DNA of 64,000 nucleotides from Pelagophyceae sp. CCMP2097. Its lineage: Eukaryota; Sar; Pelagophyceae. Each line of letters opens with the position of its first letter. Positions within the stretch are counted from its first letter, which is position 1. Location: the NCBI GenBank assembly GCA_026770575.1, contig MU657180.1, forward strand, positions 330,568-394,567, in the 5' to 3' direction. Positions 12,032-22,701 of the stretch are shown here, one piece after another. The translations under genes and the position numbers were made by a program. The notes below the pieces were generated by a model that saw nothing but the letters and a program-made list of their open reading frames with translations, was not told the origin of the DNA and ran no database searches.

Positions 12032-12682
12032 GTGTCCGGGCGGCCCGCTCCCTTCTTGGCGGTCTTTGGCGCCGGAATGCTCTTCCCCACGGCTGTGCTG
12101 ACGGCTCAGCTGCTGGCGGCGAGCCTATCTCTACAGGCGCCGGCGGTCCCGGCGGCGCCCGAGGCGTCGCGCATCGTCTTGGCGGCGTCCATGCTCGACG
12201 CGCTGGAGCCCGGGGACGTTGGCTGCGTCGGAAAAGCGCTGCGCACGCTTCCGTTCACAGACGCGCAGCTCCCCGCCGTCGGCGGCAACGTCCCAAAGAG
12301 CCAGCAAATGTTCGCGCGCGGTGCTTACGAGCGGCCGCTGCCGACGGTCGGCAACGCTCTTCGCAAAGCGATTGACGCCTACGAGCGGTCGCGGCCCTAC
12401 GCGCTTTCAGAAGCCGTCGGGGACGCTGTTTTCTTCGACCGCGAGCGGCAAAACGTCGCCCTCGACTTGGACTACCTCGACTTGTTGAGAAACTCGTGGC
12501 TCGACGCCGTGCAAGCTCTGGAGTCCGACGCCTCGGACGACGATCCGCCGCCGAATGCGGCAGAGCTGAAACCGCGCGTCGCCGCCGCGCGGGCCGCGGG
12601 CGCCGAGTACCTCAAAGCCGCGCGCCTATCGCCGGCACCGCCGGCGGACCGCCTCTGCGCCGAAGACGCGAGGGTGAACTAA
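12032..12682 (+). CDS. Hypothetical protein with N-terminal hydrophobic segment
   Basis: This is a single-exon frame of 216 residues. Residues 5-33 (FLAVFGAGMLFPTAVLTAQL and on) are hydrophobic and look like a signal peptide, organelle presequence or membrane anchor. The rest is soluble and helix-rich: RIVLAASMLDALEPGDVG, then LPTVGNALRKAIDAYERSRP and LDLDYLDLLRNSWLDAV. In a photosynthetic protist, an Ala-rich presequence followed by a short helical protein would suit plastid or thylakoid-lumen targeting. That is inference. I recognise no family. Confidence 0.65.
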   Translation: MSGRPAPFLAVFGAGMLFPTAVLTAQLLAASLSLQAPAVPAAPEASRIVLAASMLDALEPGDVGCVGKALRTLPFTDAQLPAVGGNVPKSQQMFARGAYERPLPTVGNALRKAIDAYERSRPYALSEAVGDAVFFDRERQNVALDLDYLDLLRNSWLDAVQALESDASDDDPPPNAAELKPRVAAARAAGAEYLKAARLSPAPPADRLCAEDARVN

Positions 12683-12797
12683 ACTTCGACGCCGGTCTCG
12701 CACGAGTCAGGAGTCCAGAGGACTCTTGATATCAAGATCCCGGGACAGCCCTCGCTTGGCCGCAAACGCCTCGATGTGAGATGCCCCATATGACTCC

Positions 12798-15700
12798 GTG
12801 CTCCTTTGGTCCTCACTCGGGTCACCCCGGGCGCAGACGCACCTGGAGCGGGCCCGCGACGGCTCCAACGGCGGGATTCCGATCGAGATATCTTTTCGGC
12901 GACACAAAAAAGGCGGTTTGGGTTGTCTCAAATACGGCGCCATGGAGCTCGTCCCGAGGACGGTGCGGCCGCCACGGGCGGAGGGCTCCGCCGGGTCCTG
13001 GAACCGGGCGTGCGCTACGCCGACCTTCCACATGAAGCTCCAGCTCGAGTGGGTTCCCGCGCCCTTTACGAACGAAGGTTACTTGCACCGCGCCTCACCC
13101 CCGTCGACAGGCACCTGCGCGGCCAGCTCGAAACGCTGGCCGGGGGCACGAACGCCGTCGAGCTCGCCGAGATTCTGCGCGAGCGCGAGTTGGAGATTGC
13201 AGAGCTCTCAGTGCGTCCGTCGTGTCTCCGGCCGCGGCGCCGCTCCAACGCTTTTTCGTAGGAGGAGAACCGCAAGCTCCTCGAGGGCACGCGCCAGCGG
13301 TCGCCGCCGCGGAGCGCGCGCGTGGCTGCGCCGTCGCCCGCGCCGTCGCCCGCGCCGGCGCAAAACGACGACTGGCGCACAGAACTCGCCTATGAAACCG
13401 GCCTCCGTGAGTCGCCGCGGCCTGGCGACGCGCGGCCGGCCTCGGAGCGGCGGTTCTAGGCGAGCGAGCGGAGCGCGAGCGTGACGCGGTGGAGCGAGAA
13501 CGGGCCGACGCCGTCTCGCAGCTCCGCGTGCAAAAGCGCGAGCGACGCCGTCTAGAGTGCGTGGGGGCTAGCGTTTCTCGGCGCGGGGGCCGGCGTCTTT
13601 CTGACCGCGCTTGCAGGCAAGCGCTGTGCGCCGAGGCGGAGAAGCGCGCGCGCGAGGCGCGGGGCGCTGCGGATCAGAGCGAATTTCTCGTCCGCCGCCG
13701 CGAGACGGCGGCGGCGCAATCGGTGGCGGGCGACGCCGCCGCGGGCGACGTCGCCGCCGCGTTGGAAGCGCGCGACGAGGCCCTGCGCCTCGGCGAAAGA
13801 CTCGGGATGGAACTCCGCAAACTCTCAGTAGACCTGGACGCGGCGCGCGCTCGCGAGACAGCGCGAAACCAAGAGGCGGCGACGCTCGCCGACGAGGCGG
13901 AAGCGATGGCCGAGGCGGTGGCGGCACGCTCCGCCGAGGCGGAAGCTTCCGCCGAGGCGGCGGAAGCGGCGCGGACCGCCGAGGCCGATGCTCTCGGCGG
14001 CCAAGTGGCGCGCGCCCTCGCCGAGGCCGACGAGGCGCGGCGGCAGCGCGATTTCGCCATGGTACAGACCCGCGTCCTCACCGCGAGAGGGCCTCGACGA
14101 AGCTCCACGTTTCTGGACCGTAGGCGGAGTTGGACTCGGCTAAAGGCGAGGTGCACCGCGCGCTCGAGGCTGCGACGGCGGCGCGGACCGCCGAAGCCGA
14201 TGCCGTCGGCGACGAGGTCTGGCGCGCCCTCGAGGACGCCGACGAGGCGAGGAGGCAGCGCGACGCGGCCGTCGTGGAGACCCGCGTCTTAACGGCCTCG
14301 ACGCCTCCTCCGGCCTCGACGCCTCCTCGAAGCAATTCCGACGCCGTCTCGTAGGCGGAGCTCGACTCGGCCAAGGGCGATGCGGACAAGGCGCTCGAAG
14401 CGGCGGCGGCGGCGATGGACCTGCGCGACGAGACGGTAGCCGCGTCGGTGGCCGCGTCGCAAAGCGCCTCGAGCGAGCGCGCGGCGCTGCGCATCCACTG
14501 CGACGCGCTGGAGAAGAAGCTCGCGTCGTCGCGCGACGCCGCGCGCCGCGGCGCAGATGACCTCCGTCGGGACCTCGACGTCGAGCGCGCCACAAACGCC
14601 GACGGCGCCGCGGAACTGCAGCAGCGCCTTGAGCAAGCCGAAAGCCTCGTGGAAGAGGCGCGCCGCGGCGCCGAAGACTTGCGGCGCGACGTTGATTCAG
14701 AGCGCGCCGGCCGCGCCGACGGCGCCGCGGAGCTTCGGCGGCGCCTCGAGGAGGCCGAAGGCCTCGTGGAAGAGGCGCGGCATCGCGCGCGGGTGGCGGG
14801 CGAGGCCACGGTCTCAAAGGCCGAGGCGGCGGCGGCGATTGTGGCGGCCGTCGAGGAGCGCGACGTTTTCCACGCCAAGGCCATCGGCGAAGCCGTCGAG
14901 GCGCACACGGCGCGCGCCGTCCGCGACGCAGTCGTCGCCGCCGATTTGCGGCACGCCGGCGCCGTCGAGGACGCGCTGAAAAAGCAGGTCGCCGCCGACG
15001 GCGCGGCCAGGGAGGCGCTCCAAAAGAACTTCCGCCAAGCCGACGACCGCGCCGCCGAGGCAGAGGCGGAGCAGCGCCGCGCCGCCGCCGCCGCCGCGGA
15101 GGATCGCCGCGCCCTCGAGGCGGAACTGGCGCGATCCGCGGCCGCCGTGGAAGACCGCTGCGCTCTCGAGGCTGACCTCATGCAATTCGAGGCGGCGGCC
15201 GCTGCCACTGCAGAGGACCGCCGCGCCCTCGAGGCGGAGCTGGCGCGATCCGAGGCAGCCGCTGCGGCCGCCGCAGAGGACCGCCGCGCCCTCGAGAGGG
15301 ACCTCATGCAATCCGAGGCGGCTGCCGCGGCCGCCGTGGAAGGCCGCCGCGGTCTCGAGGCGGACCTGGCACGATCTGAGGCGGCTGCTGCTACCGCCGC
15401 AGAGGACCGCCGCGGCCTCGAGGCGGACCTTATGCAATCCGAGGCGGCGGCTGCCGCCGCTGTGGAAGGACGCTACACCCTCGAGGCGGACTTGGCACGA
15501 TCCGAGGCGGCCGCCGCGGCCGCCGCGGAGGAGCGCTACGCCCTCGAGGCGGACCTGGCGCGCTCCAAGGCGGAGCTCCGCCGCGCCGTCGAGGCGGCCA
15601 CGGAGCAGCGCTGCGCTCTGGAAGCGGACCGGGCGCGATCCGAGTCGGACGCCGAGCGCGCCGGGGTTTCCGAGGCGGACCACCACCGCATCCTCGAAGC

Positions 15701-17795
15701 GGCCGCGAAGCAGCGCCGCGCCTTGGAGGCGGACCTTGCGCAATACAAGGCGGCCGCTGAGCGCGCCAGCGCCGCCGAGGCGCAGCAGCGCCGCGCCGTC
15801 GAGGCGGCCGCGGAGCAACGCCGGGCTCTTGAAGCGGACTTCCTGCAGATTGAGGCAGACCTCGCGGCCGGCGCCGAGGAGTGCCGGGCCGTCGAGGCGG
15901 ACCTGCTGCAATCCGAGGCGGCGGCGGCGGCGGCGGCAGAGGAGCGCCGCGGCCTCGAGGCGGAGCTGGCGCAATCAGAGGCGGCGGCCGCCGCCGCCGT
16001 AGAGGACCGCCGTGACCTCGAGGCGGACTTGGCGCAATCCAAGACGGCCGCTGCAGCCGCCGCGGAGGAACGCCGCGGCCTCGGGGCGGAGCTGGCGCAA
16101 TACAAGGCTGCCGCTGAACGCGCTGGGGCCGCCGAGGCGAAGCAGCGCCGGGCCCTCGAGGCCGCCGCGGAGGAGCGCCGCGCCCTGGAGGCGGACCTGG
16201 CGCGATCGCAGGCTGCGGCCGTGGACGCGGCGGCCGCCGTGGCCGCGGCGGCGGCGCTGGCGGCGGCGGCCGAGGGCCACGCCCCGGCGCTGCGCGCGGC
16301 GGTGGCGGCGGCCGAGGCGGCGGCGGGCGAGCGGCACGCGGCGGCGCTCGTCGCGGCGCTCGAGTCGCCGCGGCGAGGTGTGCGCGCGGCGGCGGCGCAG
16401 GTGCGCGAGGCCGTCGAGGCCGTCGAGGCGGAACGGCGGCGCGCAGCGGGCCTCGACGCGGAGCGGCGCGGCGCGCTGGACCGCGCCGCCGACCTCGAGC
16501 AAGCGCTGGCCCGCGAGCGGTCCGAGGCGGCGGCGCGCATTGCCGCGCTCGAGCGCGACGTTACGGCGGCGCGCGCGGGGCCGCGCGCGGAGCTCGACGT
16601 GCTCGCGGCGCGCGCGGCCGAGGCCGAGGCGCGCGTCTCGGCCGCCGTGGAGGACCGCGCCGCGTCGATCGACCGCGCGTCTCGGGACGCCGACGCCGCG
16701 CGCCGCGACCGTGACGCTGCGGCTGCGGCGGCGGCGGGCCTCGAGGGCGACCTCCGGCGCGCGCGCGCCGACGTCGCCGACGGGGCGGCGCGGCTGGCGG
16801 CGCAGAGCGTGCAGAGCGAGCGCGCGCGGGACCGCGACGCCGGCCGCGCCGCCGCGGAGAAGGCGTCGCTCGAGGTCGAGGTCGCCGCGTGGCAGGGCGC
16901 GCACGCGCGCGCCCAGGCCGCCGCCACCGCAGCGCATGCCGCCGCCGACCGCGGCACACCGCGCGCCGGCACGCCGCTCGCCGGCACTCGGCGCACGGTC
17001 GTCGACAGCCGCGGCACGAGCGACCGCGCCGAGGCGTCGCACGCGGCTTTCCTGGCGCTGCAGGCGATGGAGGCGTCGCGGCGCGAGTCGCACGCGGGGG
17101 CTTTGCGCGCCTCCGAGGCCGTGTCATCGGGCCTCGCGGTGGAAGTCGCGCAGCATAAGGAGTTGCTCGCGGCGGCAAGATTCGAGCTCGAGCAGCAGCG
17201 ATCATCGCGCCACGACGAAGACGACGACCGAAGCGAGCCGAACCAGTATGCGCGCTTGGAGGTGGCCTGCCGCGAGGCGCGGCGCAAAGAGGCGGAGCAG
17301 CGGCGCGACGCGGAAAGAGCGGAGCTGCGCGCGCAGACGTCGCAGCGCGAGGCGCGGCGGCTGCGCGACGATTTGGAGGCGGCGCAGTCCGAGCTGCGGC
17401 GGCTGGGCCGCGACCGCGCGGCGACGCCGCGCACGCTCGAGGAGCGCGAGGACGCCGCCGTCATCGCGGCGGCGCGCGCGCGGGCCGAGGCGGCGCGCGT
17501 CATGCGCGCGGCCGACGAGGCCGTCGTCGACTACTCGCGCCGCGCGGCGGGCGGCAACATGGAGCCGCCGCCGGCGCGGAGCCAGCTCCTCAACACGCCC
17601 GCGCGTGGTGTCCGCGACGGTGCGCGCGTACTCTGCGAGCTCACTGGAAATATGACGAACCGTCACTTGGACACGACGTCGACCAAGGGCCACCGGACGG
17701 TCATGGCGCGCCGGAAGACTGTGGCGGCGACGCCGCGGCGCGTGCCCGGGTCGTCCGCCGCGAGCATCAAATCCAACTCGTCTTGCTTAATGTAA
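12798..17795 (+). CDS. Long Ala/Glu/Arg-rich coiled-coil protein
   Basis: The first exon is uncertain. A frame from about 12798 (GGIPIEISFRRHKKGGLG) may be an N-terminal globular, C2-like region. Introns that restore one frame are 13211-13261, 13407-13459, 13556-13616, 14074-14123 and 14286-14354. A further one near 13078-13110 is likely. The long final exon ends at the TAA at 17793-17795. From about 13617 on, almost everything is predicted coiled coil, including at least 18 near-identical 21-residue (three-heptad) units of the type DRRALEAELARSEAAAAAAA at 15090-16240. The tail has a Thr/Pro/Arg-rich end (MARRKTVAATPRRVPGSS). Its architecture resembles cytoskeletal or Golgi tether proteins, but no specific family is recognised. 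The last two introns use weak GTC donors and follow matching TR-AELDSAKG junctions, as if an exon had been duplicated. Confidence 0.75.
15090..16240. repeat. 63-bp coding tandem repeat (21-residue coiled-coil unit)
   Basis: At least eighteen degenerate copies of a 63-bp unit lie in frame, each encoding three heptads with Leu/Ala core positions (for example GLEADLARSEAAAATAAEDR). Unit boundaries drift, and some units insert AERAGAAEAKQ-type spacers. Within-array recombination could change the rod length in steps of 21 residues. Confidence 0.85.
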
Positions 17796-18094
17796 CACTC
17801 GTCTTGCCTCATGTAAAAACGAGGCCCCATGCCACGCGGGGATCCTGCGAAACGGTCCTGCGGGGCGGCTGGCCGGGAGCGTGCGGACAAGTCCTTGCAG
17901 TTGTTCTTACAATTGTAGACGACCTCGGTACCCTCCTTCTCGGCTTTTTAAAAGGCTTTGAATGCATCCTAGTCTCAGAGGCTTTGAATGGCTCCCCTGG
18001 GCCGTTGCGCCCATTTTCACCATTTTCATCTCCGCTCGCGTTAGCCTTCCGAGTCGGAGGCGAGGCCCGGCCCGCGAGCTTGTGTCGCCGCGCC

Positions 18095-19345
18095 ATGCCG
18101 GGCGTGGCCGAGTTCCGCGCCTTTTGCGAGGGGCAGTCAAAGAGCGAGTTGGCAGAGGTGTTGAGCTATAGCGAGGCGAATGATGCTTTTTCCATCGAAG
18201 CCGACGGCGGCCGGTGCGCGCGGCGGCTCGAGGACGGCGACGCGCGCGTCCTCGTCGACGGCGTCATGATCGCCGGCCTGCCGCTGGCGGCCGTGAGCCT
18301 GCGGAACCACGCGCTCGGCGATGCGGGGGCGCACGAAATCGCACGCCTGCTCAAGCGGGGACCGGCGTCCCGTCCGCAGCGGCCCTCGAGATGCGTAGAA
18401 CGCTCTCTGCATAGGCTCGGCGGCGACGATGGCGAGGACGTCACCACGGAGGCCATTGCGCACTACTCGCCGGTGGTCACGTCGCTCAACCTCCGCGGTA
18501 ACGCTCTGGGCCCAATCGGCGCCGCGTCGGTCGTGGCGGCCGCGCAGCGCAACGCGACGCTCGTCTCTTTAGACTTATCTTGGAACGCGTTGGGCAAGGC
18601 AGGGGGCCTGCGCATCGCGGCTTTACTCGCGGCGCGCGGCCCTCTCAAAGAGCTGCGATTGGCGCACGCCTCTTTGGATCTGGAGGCCGTCGTAGCCGTC
18701 CTCGCGCAAGTGCGCGCGGGGTCGCCGCTCGAGCTTTTAGACGTCTCCGGTTGCATCATACAAGCAGAGCATCAAGACGACATCGCATCGCACGCTGCGT
18801 CTGCTCTTTTGCGCCACGCCGCGCTGCGCAGCCTCGCGTTGGACGGCAACCGCATCGGCGACGACGGCTGCGCCGTTTTAGCGCAGGCTCTGGCGGATAA
18901 CGACGTCTTGGAGTCCCTCTCGCTCCGCGGCAACCGCATCCGTGGCGGCGGCGCCGCCGCTCTCGCGGACACGTTAGTCCTCCGCGGCGCCGACGGGCCG
19001 CTTCGAATGTTGGACTTGAAATCGAACCAAATCACCGACGAAGGCGCCGACGCTTTAGCGGACGCTCTCTCGCGCGACGTCTCCCTGATGTCGCTCCACG
19101 TCGGCGACAACGACATCGGGGACCGCGGCCTCGAGGCTCTCGCCAAGGCGCTGCTCTTGAACCACCGCTTGGAAAAGCTCCGGGCCTGGGGCAACCACTT
19201 TGGGCCGCTGGCGAACGAGCAGTTCCACGAACTGTTAAACGGCGCAAACGACGCGGACGTCGCGCTGGACTTTACGACGTACCTTGTCGATGGAATCTTA
19301 CACACCGCAGAAAAGGAAGCGCGAGCATCCGCGGCCTTCAACTAA
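18095..19345 (+). CDS. Leucine-rich repeat protein (RNI/NOD3-like)
   Basis: This is 416 residues from the ATG at 18095, taken instead of in-frame upstream starts because the preceding codons look non-coding. The N-terminal 60 residues are not repetitive. The rest holds eight or more RNI-type LRRs of about 28 residues: TSLNLRGNALGPIGAASVV, SLDLSWNALGKAGGLRIAAL, SLALDGNRIGDDGCAVLAQA, SLSLRGNRIRGGGAAALADT, MLDLKSNQITDEGADALADA, SLHVGDNDIGDRGLEALAKA. These form a curved protein-binding surface like that of ribonuclease inhibitor or the NOD3 LRR region. No NACHT, kinase or membrane segment is present, so it is probably a cytosolic adaptor. Residues 88-105 (KRGPASRPQRPSRC) break the repeat pattern and could be a small retained intron. 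Confidence 0.85.
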   Translation: MPGVAEFRAFCEGQSKSELAEVLSYSEANDAFSIEADGGRCARRLEDGDARVLVDGVMIAGLPLAAVSLRNHALGDAGAHEIARLLKRGPASRPQRPSRCVERSLHRLGGDDGEDVTTEAIAHYSPVVTSLNLRGNALGPIGAASVVAAAQRNATLVSLDLSWNALGKAGGLRIAALLAARGPLKELRLAHASLDLEAVVAVLAQVRAGSPLELLDVSGCIIQAEHQDDIASHAASALLRHAALRSLALDGNRIGDDGCAVLAQALADNDVLESLSLRGNRIRGGGAAALADTLVLRGADGPLRMLDLKSNQITDEGADALADALSRDVSLMSLHVGDNDIGDRGLEALAKALLLNHRLEKLRAWGNHFGPLANEQFHELLNGANDADVALDFTTYLVDGILHTAEKEARASAAFN

Positions 19346-19480
19346 CTACCAACTTCGTGCTCATGCCTCAAACGACCCAAAACTGTCGCCAAAGAGGGAT
19401 CCCCCCTTCGCGAGGAGCTGCCCCGAACCCTGCGTCGCGCCACGGAATAATTAAACTCGCGGCCGATGCGCCGCGGCCCT

Positions 19481-21702
19481 CTACTTCGCCCTTTCGAGCG
19501 CGCGTTTGAGTCGTTCGCGCAGGTCGGCAATCGTTTCCGCGTCTTCGCCGGCGCGCCTCCGGAGGCTCGCCACCGCCTTTGCGGCGTCGGCCGCGCACAG
19601 CTTCAGGGCGCGCAGCTCCCACGCGCTGGGGCCGTCGTGCTCCGAGACGTTGCTTCCGAAAGACCCTCGCAAGTCGTGCTCCGAAGACGTACCCGAACCC
19701 TAAGGCGTCGGTCCTCGCGCGGCGTGAAGGTCCTCGCGCGGCGTGAAGAAAGGGTGCTCACGACTCTGCGCAGCCAAAGCTCGCCGTCCTTGATCTCGGC
19801 CTTGCCGTCCTTGGTCTCGGCCCTGCCCATGCTGTCCCTCGACCCTCTGTCGTTGCCGGCGAGGTCGCCTAGAGGCCGCGTCCGCGGGGGGCCTTGGCGG
19901 GGCACTGCGGTGGCGGTGGCGCACCGCTGAACTTTTCCGCGATGCCGGCCCATGACCCCGAGTGGTCCACCGACTCCAACGCTTCTAAAACGGGCCCGTC
20001 GTCCAAGTTCAGAATGCGCGCTATGAAATCCAAGCGCGGCGTCAGCGCGCGCAGCGTGTGCGCCGGCGCCGCCAAAGACTCGGCGAGGACCTCGTCGGGG
20101 ATGTCGCGGCCTAAGGCATTTCATGATATCACGGCCATCATCTTGCATCCCGTTCTTGTCATCGTGCGGGGCGCCGGTGCTCGCCGCCTGCGCGCTGGGC
20201 CCGTGCGCGGACGCGCGCGCGCACGGTGGCCTCTGGCGCGTGGATGTAAAACAGAGCAACTCGGTAGTGCGGAAAGTTCCGTCGCAGGCCGGCGAGCTTC
20301 TGGTCGTACCTGCGCGTGGGGACAGGGTGCCCCCTTGCGCGTAGGGGCAGGATGCCCCCCTGTGCGTCGGGGCGGTACGAGGGTCCGCACCATTGGAAGT
20401 CTCGTAGTGAACCGTCGACCCAGACGTGCTGCCGTTGGCGCATCGCCAACTCCTGTGTCAGCTCCGCCAGCAACCCAGACTCGGCGTGGCAAAGAGTGCC
20501 CGCCGTCGCCGCGTCGCGCCGCAGGTAGCCGGCCCACTCGGGCATCATCGTCTTGAAGCGGTCAGGATCAACGTGCACAATCCTCCGCAGCGGGAAAATG
20601 TCGCGCTGAGACATCCAGTTCATGACCCAGCCCTTGCCCGAGCCCATGGCGCCGCACGTGTAGACGAGCCACGGCCTTGCTTCCGGCGCGGCGAGGTCGC
20701 CCCCCTCGTCGCCTTTTGCCGCGTCGGAGTCGCCGGCCAACAACGCGCAGGCCTTGCGCGCGGCGGCGGCGCCGCGGCTCGGCCCGCCGCCGACGCAGGG
20801 CTGCAGGCCCGCGCCGGGCAGCGCGACGGCGTGGATGGCGGCGTCCTGCCAGCGCTGGCGCTCGGCGGTGTAATTGCCGTGGTATTCTTCGTCGAGGCCC
20901 GCTCGAAGCTCGGCCAGCGATCCCTCGTGGCCGGCCCCGAGCGGCGCGCCGTAGTTCTCGCGCGTCGACCGGCCGTAGTCGTAGTCCGCGGGGACGGCCC
21001 AGGACGCCGGCTCGTTGAAGGTATAATGCGAGACGATACGCCGCAAAAAGCAATGCCGCCTCAACCCCGCCAGGAATTCCTGCACGTTGATCGTCCGCGG
21101 GCCAGAGTGAAACGGCGCCAAAGGGTGCTCGCCTACAAGCGGGGGAATCGAGCAACGGACGCTGCGCGGGGCTGGAGAAGGGGCGCGGGCGGCTCGCGGT
21201 CCTCGGGCGACTCGCGGAGCGGCTTGGCGCCGGCGGCGGGGACGGACCACCTGCGCCACCCCAGCCGAGGCTTGGACTGCGACGCCGCGCCGTCGTCCCG
21301 CACGACGTGGTGGCCCGCCCTAGTCGGCGGTTTGTGGAATACGCAACTGATTCGGCGGCGGGGCGCACATCGTCGACGCCTCGAGGAGGTGCGTGAAGAG
21401 GTGGTCGGCCTGTGCGGCCGGTTCTTGGCGCCTCGGGGGCCCGCGGTCGTACCTCGTTGTCGCTGAGCGTGATACCCAGGTCGAGTAGGAGTTTTGCGAA
21501 ATCATCGTAGCCCATCTGGCCATCGCCGTCGAGGCCCTCGAAGCGCTCGAAGATCAAACGAAGCTGCTCCGGCTCGACGATGCCTAGGCGTGGGTCTTCC
21601 GCCACCTTCCTTAACCTTCCCCCGGGGAGCCGCATTAGGCCCGGGCCAGGTCCAGCTTTGAGGCGCACCCTTTGTGATCTTCGTCGGGCGCTTGCGCGGC
21701 AT
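19481..21702 (-). CDS. EF-hand protein with zeta-toxin-like P-loop kinase domain
   Basis: This minus-strand gene has several introns. An N-terminal EF-hand exon (about 21590-21455) reads LIFERFEGLDGDGQMGYDDF, with Asp/Asp/Asp at the calcium-loop positions, and TINVQEFLAGLR (about 21095) looks like the exiting half of another EF-hand. The long exon 20159-21130 carries WLVYTCGAMGSGKGWVMNWM, a Walker A loop (GAMGSGKG). HVDPDRFKTMMPEW and HVWVDGSLRDF follow, and then FPHYRVALFYIHAPEATVRA, as in UNAG-kinase/zeta-toxin fold enzymes and related eukaryotic phosphotransferases. The C-terminal exon (about 20117-19900) continues IPDEVLAESLAAP, DFIARILNLDD, and a coiled-coil end is likely at 19672-19481. 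The junction near 20120-20200 and the exact start (21702 or 21668) are unresolved. The substrate is unknown. The EF-hands suggest calcium control. Confidence 0.65.
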
Positions 21703-21937
21703 CACTCTTCGAATACGCGAGCCGCCGCGAGCCGCCGCGCACCCCCGGGCGACGGAACCGATCGTCAAAAAAGAAGATTCCAACACGTTTTTTGACACTC
21801 TCTAATCAAATCCAAGTCGTGACGGCACGTTCGTCGGAAATCAGAAACTATTCAATGGTCGGCGAACGAGAGGCTTTCCAGAGTGGCATCACGCCTACCA
21901 TATCCATGGAGACAATCAGGTGCCTCAGACTGTGCCT

Positions 21938-22077
21938 GGGGGCGACTCCGACGAGCAGACAGAGCCTGGTGCGATGAATGATTAAACGTAGCAGTATCTC
22001 GCCCGTGTCGTTTGTTTGGACCCTTATCCCATCGCAGCAACCTCCCCTTTTTGCAGCAACCCCAGATAGGAGGCCAA
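21938..22077. repeat. Dispersed repeat, family B, copy 1
   Basis: About 140 bp match 56631-56776 in the same orientation. Shared strings include GCCTGGTGCGATGAATGAT and GTCGTTTGTT, each followed by matching sequence with scattered changes and small indels. The reverse strand of both copies is partly open, with the shared peptide IIHRTRLCLLVG. It lies in an AT-richer tract (21780-22236) where I see no gene. Confidence 0.75.
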
Positions 22078-22236
22078 ACACTAGGAATTCCTATTGGGCA
22101 ACCCTTTCATATTACAAGAGCGCGCCGGAGGCACACGGAGGACCCGAAGGATACAGCCAAATCCCATTGCAATGCCCACGTAAATAATTGAAATTATTTA
22201 ACTAATCGCTGAACTTTCAAATCCTCCTTATCTTTA

Positions 22237-22341
22237 NNNNNNNNNNNNNNNNNNNNNNNNNNNNNNNNNNNNNNNNNNNNNNNNNNNNNNNNNNNNNNNN
22301 NNNNNNNNNNNNNNNNNNNNNNNNNNNNNNNNNNNNNNNNN
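22237..22341. other. Assembly gap (105 N)
   Basis: This run of N sits next to repeat copy 2, so the gap probably reflects an assembly collapse in repetitive DNA. Its true length is unknown. Confidence 0.99.
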
Positions 22342-22566
22342 AACCACCAATCGCTAAATCGGCCGAGTTGCTGTTTTTTTCTTCCCAAAGGTGGAACCTC
22401 ACGGATGGACCCGGCGACGGACAGACAGACAGACAAACAGACAAACAGACAAACAGACAGACAGACAGACATAATTGCCCCTGGTAATCCTTCAATCAAA
22501 GGACCCGAAGGGCCCTTGCCGTAAACTGACGTTGAATAAACGGCAAGGACCCTTCGGGTCCTCAAA
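22342..22566. repeat. Dispersed repeat, copy 2
   Basis: This is the second copy of the block at 24-240, in the same orientation, with a longer CAGA/CAAA tract (about 22422-22470) and the same hairpin arms (about 22499-22559). Its left edge is cut by the gap, so the element may extend further left. Confidence 0.9.
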
Positions 22567-22701
22567 CACTTATGATCTCTTTTCATAAACTGACGCATTT
22601 TCTCGTGTGCCGTGGCAGACCGAGGCGGCCCCCGGCAGCGCGCGCGCACTTGACTGCATCGCCCGCGGGCGGCGGCGCCGCTTCACTGCATCGCCCGCGG
22701 C

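Noticed and set aside
15536..17503. 655-codon minus ORF opposite the coiled-coil gene
   Set aside because: It is a Ser/Arg/Ala shadow of the 63-bp repeat with no independent evidence.
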